From JBCCEV01 sp039030125 (GTDB lineage Bacteria; Pseudomonadota; Gammaproteobacteria; Ga0077536): a DNA stretch of 22,182 bases. Of this stretch, positions 17,845 to 22,182 are shown piece after piece (positions within the stretch are counted from its first letter, which is position 1; each line of letters opens with the position of its first letter). The stretch lies in NCBI GenBank assembly GCA_039030125.1, contig JBCCEV010000065.1, forward strand, positions 1-22,182, read 5' to 3'. Both the position numbers and the translations under genes were made by a program. Under the pieces are notes generated by a model. It was not told the origin of the DNA, ran no database searches, and worked only from the letters and a program-made list of their open reading frames with translations.

Positions 17845-17900
17845 AAAAAAAAACGCTGCTATCGTCACCAACCAAGAGCTTGGGTTGGACGAATGCAGCG
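17845..17900 (-). terminator. Intrinsic terminator in the nrtA leader (attenuator)
   Basis: On the RNA strand a long imperfect hairpin (17900 down to 17854) has a perfect 6-bp base CGCTGC/GCAGCG. It has interrupted upper helices (CGT/ACG, CCAA/TTGG, CCAA/TTGG), then runs straight into nine T (17853-17845). It lies about 55 nt before the nrtA ATG, so it should stop transcription before the transporter genes. Its 5' base arm (17895-17900) is the same DNA as the 3' arm of ANTAR hairpin P2, so the two folds exclude each other. Confidence 0.85.
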
Positions 17901-17928
17901 CCATTGCTGATAGCCCACCATTAGGCTA
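17896..17928 (-). promoter_or_regulatory. Two-hairpin ANTAR (NasT) antitermination target
   Basis: P1 (17928-17911) is TAGCCT-AATGGT-GGGCTA, a 6-bp stem closed by a T-G wobble. P2 (17909-17896) is CAGC-AATGGC-GCTG. One base separates them. Both loops are six bases with A at position 1 and G at position 4, the recognised signature of RNA bound by ANTAR-domain proteins such as NasT, NasR and EutV. Binding would hold P2 and block the overlapping terminator, letting RNA polymerase reach nrtA-nasA. Confidence 0.85.
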
Positions 17929-17938
17929 GTGGAGAAAC

Positions 17939-17955
17939 TGCAAAGGACAGGCCAA
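17939..17955 (-). promoter_or_regulatory. Sigma-54 promoter of the nrtA operon
   Basis: The minus strand reads TTGGCCTGTCCTTTGCA, with GG and GC exactly 10 bases apart as required for the -24/-12 elements (consensus TTGGCACGN4TTGCA). The predicted start is near 17928, the first base of hairpin P1. It shares 13-14 of 17 positions with the promoter at 20149. Confidence 0.82.
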
Positions 17956-18043
17956 ATTGAATGACAGGAACGGTTTGTCGATTTGGATCAGTGGGTTATT
18001 AAACTCGGGCGGTGATGCTGTGCGATTGAACGCGCTGATCACG

Positions 18044-18060
18044 TGCACATATTTTGTGCG
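18044..18060 (-). promoter_or_regulatory. Candidate NtrC enhancer site
   Basis: The dyad GCAC-N7-GTGC (18045-18059) has the arm sequence and spacing of the NtrC consensus TGCACC-N5-GGTGCA. It lies about 124 bp upstream of the predicted nrtA start, the usual enhancer distance. A further GGTGC half-site pair is visible at 18073-18090. Nothing else of note is seen in the 17956-18094 gap. Confidence 0.6.
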
Positions 18061-18094
18061 CTGCAACGGGCACGGTGCGGGTCAGGTGCAAATA

Positions 18095-18652
18095 TCACTC
18101 CACCGTGAGAAGGTCGGCGGCGGTAATGATGCTCGCCGCCAGCTCAGACAGCTTAGTATTCCGATCCATCGCCATTTTTTGCATGGCACGGTAGGCCGAA
18201 GGCTCATCCATTTGCTTTTGCTGCATGAGGATCCCCTTCGCTTTATCAATGATCTTGCGCTCGGCCAGGGAGTCCTGAGACTTTTTCAACTCTTGCCGGA
18301 TCCCCTGCAACTGTTCAAATCTTGCGAATGCGACATCCAATATTGGCCGCAGCCGCTCAAAGTTCACGGGCTCAGTTACATAGGCACTGACGCCTTCGGT
18401 AACCGCGTGACGAATGGTCGTCGGATCGTCTTCGCACGACACAACGACCAACGGACACACATCGGCAGCCGCATCACACAGTCCATTAAGCAGTGATTTA
18501 TCGATTGCCGATAGGTGGCAGGCAACAAGGTCGAATTGTTCGACTGCGGGCGCGATCGGATAGCTTTCAGTCTTAACCTCATAACCTAAATCGGTGAGCG
18601 CCTGTTCCAGTGGCGAAACCGGCGCATCGGTTACCAGGAGAACTTGCTTCAC
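18095..18652 (-). CDS. nasT: NasT-like nitrate-responsive ANTAR antiterminator
   Basis: This 185-residue protein has a receiver-like domain (1 to about 120) and a C-terminal ANTAR RNA-binding domain (about 125-180: LAERKIIDKAKGILMQQKQMDEPSAYRAMQKMAMDRNTKLSELAASII). In NasS-NasT systems NasT is held by NasS until nitrate is present, then binds two-hairpin leaders and prevents termination. Here the canonical phospho-acceptor Asp is replaced: FDLVACHLSAID has His where DLVILD has Asp, consistent with phosphorylation-independent control. The start is GTG 18652 with GAGAAAG upstream. Its target leader lies directly downstream. No nasS gene is adjacent, which is unusual. Confidence 0.92.
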   Translation of the reverse strand: MKQVLLVTDAPVSPLEQALTDLGYEVKTESYPIAPAVEQFDLVACHLSAIDKSLLNGLCDAAADVCPLVVVSCEDDPTTIRHAVTEGVSAYVTEPVNFERLRPILDVAFARFEQLQGIRQELKKSQDSLAERKIIDKAKGILMQQKQMDEPSAYRAMQKMAMDRNTKLSELAASIITAADLLTVE

Positions 18653-18681
18653 GATCCGATCGCTTTCTCGCCTGGGCTAGC

Positions 18682-20016
18682 TCAGTAATTAAACTGCGCC
18701 CAAAACCAAACCTTAGTTACGTCGTTATTCTGAACGCCACCGGCTCGCGCTAACGCAGTGGCGTTGCGATCAGCATCATAGATAGCGAATTTGGTCGCTA
18801 GGGTGAAGTGCTTCTTGAATTTTCGGGCAAACAATACATTCCACTCGTCGCCATAGTCATAGCTCATATTGTCTGATTCCATCATGTGGTAGGAGACGAT
18901 GACTTTGCCGCCAAACACGCCGGTACCCACTGCCGTGAAGTATGAATCTTCGATGCCGTCCACGGGGGTTGTTAGAAATCTATCCGCCCAACCTTGGAAT
19001 GCGTGTGCAGTCGATAGCGGGGTTATGAATGAACCGGTGCCATTGCCTTCCAGAACCTCATGGGAAAACTTGAAGACCAGGTTCTTGAGCCACGGTTGAC
19101 CCACTTTCACGCCGATGCCGCCTTCGCCGAGGAAATAATCTGCATCGTAGGACACAGGATTGCCGTCGCTATCGGATTGATGTGCGTACTCACCGGTGTA
19201 GATGACCTTGAAGGTATCGTTGAACGGATAGGCGCCATTGCCGCGAATGCCAAAGGTATCGACGGAGTTAGCAGCCGCATTCTCAATGTCCAAAAGGTAG
19301 GTGTAAGCCTCCAAGTTAAGAAAGCTAAACGGTTTACCCTGCACGTTGAATAAATGGCAGTCGCAATCAAAACGGCTTGCAGCACCGGGGGCGTCGTCGC
19401 CGAAAATCCGATTGACCTGATCGAGGTAGGCGTATTCGACTTTCAGCTTATCCGAAAATTTATAGCTGAGCCGCGCTGCGTCGTAGGTTTGCCAATTCTG
19501 GCGCCATAAGATGTTGCCGATAAACCGATGAAACGGCGCCTTGCGATAAGTTAAATCTTGCCGGCCTATCCGTATGTCGAGATTTTCGATCCCCGTGTAA
19601 CGCGCGTAAGCTTGGTTTAATTCGGTCCCCGGCGGGTCGGCAACGATTGGGAAAACGCCGGCGTTGACCAAATCGAAGCCACCTTCCCGGTAGTTATCGG
19701 GGCCGAGCTGGGCGATATGTTCCATCTCGGCCAGGAAGCTGATCCCAGCCACCTTACCGCTTTCCCATCCGAGGGCGACCCGCAAGGTCGAGGCTTCAGC
19801 ATCGTTGCCCGGGACGAGATCGTCATCAACATGCTCAAATCGGTAGCGCAAGTTAATCAGTGGGCGCCCTTCGGTGAACAATTTCTTGATGCTGGAATCG
19901 ATGGTGTAGACCGGCTCTTCTTCGCTGGCAACAGGGCTTGCGAAGATGCTGCCTGCCAAAGCGACAGCGGTTAGAAAACAGATGAGTGAAGGTTTGGTTT
20001 TGTTAATTTTTTTCAC
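18682..20016 (-). CDS. Outer-membrane beta-barrel protein, alginate-export-like porin family
   Basis: The GTG at 20016 (GGAAA site upstream) gives 444 residues. It starts with a basic signal peptide (KKINKTKPSLICFLTAVALAGSIFA, cleavage around ASPVASEEE). The mature part is rich in alternating aromatic/polar strands, for example INLRYRFEHVDDD, LRVALGWESGKVAGISFLAEMEHIAQLG, LDIRIGRQDLTYRKAPFHRFIGNILWRQNWQTYDAARLSY, and ends in an aromatic strand, VWFWAQFNY, as expected for BAM-inserted barrels. The IRIGRQDL and WRQNWQTYDA patterns fit the alginate_exp family. Position as first gene of the nasT-nrt-nas operon suggests it admits nitrate across the outer membrane, which is inference. Confidence 0.8.
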   Translation of the reverse strand: MKKINKTKPSLICFLTAVALAGSIFASPVASEEEPVYTIDSSIKKLFTEGRPLINLRYRFEHVDDDLVPGNDAEASTLRVALGWESGKVAGISFLAEMEHIAQLGPDNYREGGFDLVNAGVFPIVADPPGTELNQAYARYTGIENLDIRIGRQDLTYRKAPFHRFIGNILWRQNWQTYDAARLSYKFSDKLKVEYAYLDQVNRIFGDDAPGAASRFDCDCHLFNVQGKPFSFLNLEAYTYLLDIENAAANSVDTFGIRGNGAYPFNDTFKVIYTGEYAHQSDSDGNPVSYDADYFLGEGGIGVKVGQPWLKNLVFKFSHEVLEGNGTGSFITPLSTAHAFQGWADRFLTTPVDGIEDSYFTAVGTGVFGGKVIVSYHMMESDNMSYDYGDEWNVLFARKFKKHFTLATKFAIYDADRNATALARAGGVQNNDVTKVWFWAQFNY

Positions 20017-20091
20017 GGCGATTTCCAAAGCTTTGTAGGTAATAATCAAAAGATGTCCGCTGATATCGACAATCAATTCGTCTTCTTGATG

Positions 20092-20109
20092 CCCTGCGCC
20101 GTTACAGGG
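20092..20109 (-). promoter_or_regulatory. Possible third ANTAR-type hairpin in the barrel-nasT leader
   Basis: The RNA would fold as CCCTGT-AACGGC-GCAGGG, a 6-bp stem closed by a T-G wobble with a six-base A1/G4 loop. This is the same design as P1 of the nrtA leader, and all three loops fit AAYGGY. It sits about 30 nt after the predicted sigma-54 start. A clear partner hairpin and terminator were not found. Confidence 0.45.
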
Positions 20110-20148
20110 ATCGTTTGAATCGCGACGGTGCGAAAATGGGAGTCGTAC

Positions 20149-20165
20149 TGCAAGAGCCAGGCCAA
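20149..20165 (-). promoter_or_regulatory. Sigma-54 promoter of the barrel protein-nasT operon
   Basis: The minus strand reads TTGGCCTGGCTCTTGCA with exact -24/-12 spacing. The predicted start is near 20138, leaving a 120-nt leader before the GTG at 20016. The core is nearly the same as that at 17939. Confidence 0.78.
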
Positions 20166-20488
20166 GCTCGCCACATTGCGCGGCTAATTAGCGCTCAGGA
20201 TCGAGCGAGCAGACGCTAAGCTATTGTTATTGCAGCGGCGCTTCAGCAGAAAACGGTGTCGCAGGCCGCTCCTCTCGCCTATTTCAGCCTGGACGATTAA
20301 TTGGGTCTCGGGGAATATTGCGATGCACCATATGGGACGCTTTTTCGACCCACGCACCAAGATTTATCAGGTCGCGTATCGATGGTCAGGTGGCAAACCG
20401 AAGCGTAAGCTGATCTCCGATCACAGACGGACTATAGTAGGCGCCGGGCCATTGATCGTTATTTTCTAACAAAAAACAGGCGGGTCGG
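20166..20488. other. Intergenic upstream region of the nitrate operon
   Basis: No convincing gene is seen. A half-conserved NtrC-like site, TGCACC-N4-GGGACGC (20324-20340), lies about 175 bp above the sigma-54 core and could be an enhancer; only its left arm fits well. An 81-codon open frame on the plus strand has no ribosome site and no protein character. Confidence 0.5.
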
Positions 20489-20767
20489 ATGAGCGACGAC
20501 GACGACGACGATTACGAGAAAACCCAGATTTTCTTACCCAATGCGGGGCAGGAGATGCCCAAGGCGCCTGCCGCGGGTGGCGGCACAGATGCGGGCTCGT
20601 CTGCGACCCAGACCAGTGTGACCCAGACCTCGACGACGCGCTCGGCGGCAAGCAACGCGCCCGCAAAGCGCCCGTCCACCAAGTCAGACAACTCGTTGAT
20701 TATCGCTGTCCTGATTGCATCAGCCACCGTGGTCGTCGCGGCCGCTGTTTTCCTGATGCTGCGTTAG
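20489..20767 (+). CDS. Small acidic tail-anchored membrane protein of unknown function
   Basis: This 92-residue protein has three zones. An acidic start contains six Asp in a row, followed by YEKTQIFLP (9-17). A flexible Ala/Thr/Ser/Pro linker spans about 22-66. A single C-terminal hydrophobic helix (69-90) ends in LR. It lacks a signal peptide, so it should be tail-anchored with the acidic end in the cytoplasm. The acidic patch plus Thr followed by a hydrophobic resembles short phosphothreonine targets of FHA domains, but this is only suggestive. CAGGCGGG precedes ATG 20489. I do not recognise a family. Confidence 0.65.
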   Translation: MSDDDDDDYEKTQIFLPNAGQEMPKAPAAGGGTDAGSSATQTSVTQTSTTRSAASNAPAKRPSTKSDNSLIIAVLIASATVVVAAAVFLMLR

Positions 20768-20849
20768 CAACCCAATGAGGTAAAAGATCGTTGCGTCGCG
20801 CGGAATTCGGTGGGCCGACGATCAAAATGGTGCATTATTGCGCTCGCAC

Positions 20850-21551
20850 ATGGCCCGTGTGCCGAACGAAACGCAGAAAATGCAGCAGCGAGCACAGTCC
20901 CGACCGACATTAAGCATCGGATTACCCGTCTACAACGGTGAGCGCCTGCTCGCGGCAAGCCTGGACTCGCTGTTGGCCCAAGATTTTGAAGACTTCGAGA
21001 TCGTCATCTGCGATAACGCCTCCACCGATTCGACGCGGCTAATCTGTGAAAACTATCTCGCCCTCGATAAACGCGTCCGTTATGTGCGCAACGCCGAGAA
21101 CATCGGCGTATTCGCCAATTACGATCGGGTCCTGCGCCTCGCGAAAGCACCATTGTTTAAGTGGGCGGCGTGCGGCGATCTGTGCGCCAGCGATTTTTTA
21201 ACCGCGTGTACAACTGTTCTCTTTGACCGGCCAGAGGTTGTTTTGGTCTCGCCGCAGACGTTGTTTTTTGCCGATCGTCCGGAGCACGCAGAGCTTCATC
21301 TAGAACCCTTTTGTGATCAGCAGAGCGACGACCCGCTCCTGCGCTTTGAGAACATCCTCCATAACCTGAGTTTAAATAACATCATGAATGGCGTGATACG
21401 TCGCGAGGCCTTGCTCCGCACGGGCCTGAACCGGGCGTTCTCGGGGTCGGATCAAAAGATGATGGCGGAGCTGGCGCTGCACGGCAAATTCGTCCAGATC
21501 CAACGCCCCTTGTTCTATCGGCGGCTAAAGATAACACCAACTCGAGTGTGA
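20850..21551 (+). CDS. Family 2 glycosyltransferase, 3' end lost at a chimeric junction
   Basis: The frame gives 233 residues with a clear GT2 domain: LSIGLPVYNGERLLAASLDSLLAQ, EIVICDNASTDSTR, RNAENIGVFANYDRVL. The metal-binding position reads WAACGDLCASDF, with Gly in place of the first Asp of the usual DD. Later motifs are NIMNGVIRREALLRTG and DQKMMAELALHGKF-VQIQRPLFYRRL. Relatives continue for roughly 80-100 residues after the FYRR motif; here the sequence turns into ITPTRV and stops. The following DNA is animal-like, so the bacterial gene is cut at about 21521-21535 and the last codons are not its own. ATG 20850, ATG 20880 and TTG 20838 are all possible starts; none has a strong ribosome site. 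Confidence 0.82.
   Translation: MARVPNETQKMQQRAQSRPTLSIGLPVYNGERLLAASLDSLLAQDFEDFEIVICDNASTDSTRLICENYLALDKRVRYVRNAENIGVFANYDRVLRLAKAPLFKWAACGDLCASDFLTACTTVLFDRPEVVLVSPQTLFFADRPEHAELHLEPFCDQQSDDPLLRFENILHNLSLNNIMNGVIRREALLRTGLNRAFSGSDQKMMAELALHGKFVQIQRPLFYRRLKITPTRV
21521..21545. other. Bacterial/eukaryotic chimeric junction (approximate)
   Basis: Left of this point the plus strand codes continuously for a bacterial glycosyltransferase. Right of it, coding on the plus strand ends, base composition falls toward AT, short tandem tetranucleotides appear (CAGA units near 21690-21703) and the minus strand shows spliced collagen exons. The exact breakpoint cannot be fixed by eye. Confidence 0.75.
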
Positions 21552-21631
21552 CAGTGTGAATTGTAACTTGAGTGCTAACTCTTCGTTCACGCTAACTACA
21601 ACACCTGTCAGCACAACCACCGTATACTTAC

Positions 21632-21676
21632 ACGAGATCCTTTGGCACCGGGGCTACCACGAGCACCATCGGGGCC
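21632..21676 (-). CDS. Collagen exon, 45 bp, five Gly-X-Y triplets (eukaryotic)
   Basis: Minus-strand translation is GPDGARGSPGAKGSR. It begins with a complete Gly codon and ends with a complete Y-position codon. It is preceded by a pyrimidine-rich tract ending in TTAG (acceptor AG at 21678-21677) and followed by GTAAGT (donor at 21631-21626). Exons of 45 and 54 bp starting in phase 0 with Gly are the diagnostic unit of fibrillar collagen genes. It lies downstream of the 54-bp exon in the same orientation and phase. Confidence 0.85.
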
Positions 21677-22056
21677 CTAACAACAAGCAGACAGACAGAC
21701 AAACAAACTAATCGCTGACAAGGCCAGCAAGCCACTACTATATGGGTTGTCAACTGAGCCCCAAAAGAGGGGTACGTGGGCACCCCTCGAACCCCCTCCC
21801 CATCCCTGCACGCAACCCTAAAATCATGTTGTGCACACTACAAGCATGAAAACAAAGGACAGTGATAACATACGGGACAATGCGAAACGATATTGCATAG
21901 TTGAAGAAACATCTCGGAGACAAGAAACCAATTGCAGCTAGGAATGCCAATGAAGTTGCTTTCTCATTAATCAGCCATATCTCGAAGGGTGAATTACATC
22001 AAACTAGTTATTGCATAGAGGAGGAAAATACATGAGTAGTACTCTCCCATACTTAC
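21677..22056 (-). other. Spliceosomal intron of the collagen-like gene, 380 bp
   Basis: It runs from donor GTAAGTATGG (22056 downward) to an acceptor preceded by a tandem TGTC/TTGT pyrimidine tract ending TTAG. Any open frames inside have no protein character. No other exon-like Gly-X-Y stretch was found in it. Confidence 0.75.
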
Positions 22057-22110
22057 AGGAAGACCAGTTGCTCCTTGAAAGCCGTTTGCACCGGGTTTAC
22101 CCGCATCACC
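22057..22110 (-). CDS. Collagen exon, 54 bp, six Gly-X-Y triplets (eukaryotic)
   Basis: Minus-strand translation is GDAGKPGANGFQGATGLP, starting on a whole Gly codon. A good polypyrimidine tract and CAG acceptor lie at 22137-22111 and a GTAAGT donor at 22056-22051. 54 bp is the ancestral exon length of fibrillar collagens. The remaining 72 bases to the right edge look like the preceding intron. The species is not identifiable from 33 residues; sponge or another marine invertebrate is a guess from the bacterial context. Confidence 0.88.
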
Positions 22111-22182
22111 CTGGACCGAAGAAGATACAAGGATAAAATTGAAGCGCTCCGGACAAGAATGGTAATAAAGCACAAACACGCG

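Noticed and set aside
17791..17904. 38-residue N-terminal extension of nrtA
   Set aside because: It would be translated from inside the terminator hairpin and U-tract; ATG 17790 has a proper ribosome site and starts a normal signal peptide.
20224..20469. 81-codon open frame on the plus strand
   Set aside because: No ribosome site, basic low-complexity translation, and it covers the upstream control region of the nitrate operon.
21685..21712. CAGA/CAAA tandem units as a bacterial repeat or CRISPR remnant
   Set aside because: They form the pyrimidine tract before a splice acceptor on the minus strand and are typical eukaryotic microsatellite sequence; no spacer-repeat pattern exists in the window.
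21750..22179. Minus-strand open frames of 61-66 codons at the right end as small bacterial genes
   Set aside because: One lies inside the collagen intron; the other is the 54-bp collagen exon with flanking intron read through.

Overview
The window is almost certainly a chimera. Positions 1 to about 21,525 are dense, intron-free bacterial DNA. The last roughly 650 bases look like an animal nuclear gene: two short minus-strand exons of exactly 54 and 45 bp that encode only uninterrupted Gly-X-Y triplets, each bounded by AG/GT splice signals, as in fibrillar collagen genes. The bacterial part looks proteobacterial, most likely a marine gammaproteobacterium. This rests on sigma-54 promoters, a NasT-type ANTAR regulator, an NrtABC/NasA nitrate assimilation operon and an outer-membrane barrel protein. 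A bacterium living with an animal such as a sponge would explain a mixed assembly, but the host is an inference.

Region 1 (1-9.3 kb) holds small metabolic and transferase genes on both strands: an atypical SDR (cut by the left edge), three class I methyltransferases, a family 2 glycosyltransferase, a zinc alcohol dehydrogenase, a luciferase-like flavin monooxygenase, a SnoaL/NTF2-fold protein, a classical SDR and a class I fructose-bisphosphate aldolase. Among them, at 5002-5475, lies a glutathione peroxidase whose peroxidatic residue is encoded by an in-frame TGA. A 7-bp hairpin with a GGUC loop lies 21 nt downstream. This is a probable bacterial selenoprotein.

Region 2 (9.3-20.2 kb, all minus strand) is a nitrate uptake and reduction operon. 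In transcription order it reads: outer-membrane barrel protein, nasT, regulated leader, nrtA, nrtB, a tandem nrtC/nrtD ATPase, a NasC/NirB-N-terminal-like flavoprotein and nasA. Two near-identical sigma-54 promoters lie before the barrel gene and before nrtA. The nrtA transcript would start directly on a two-hairpin ANTAR target (loops AAUGGU and AAUGGC). The second hairpin is mutually exclusive with a strong intrinsic terminator ending in nine U. This is a complete nitrogen- and nitrate-responsive switch readable from the sequence. A third AAYGGY hairpin in the barrel-nasT leader suggests NasT also acts on its own operon. No nitrite reductase and no NasS sensor are present in the window.

Region 3 (20.5-21.5 kb) has a small acidic tail-anchored protein and a second glycosyltransferase. 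Homology of that glycosyltransferase stops abruptly at the bacterial/animal junction. Region 4 (about 21.53-22.18 kb) is the collagen-like fragment.
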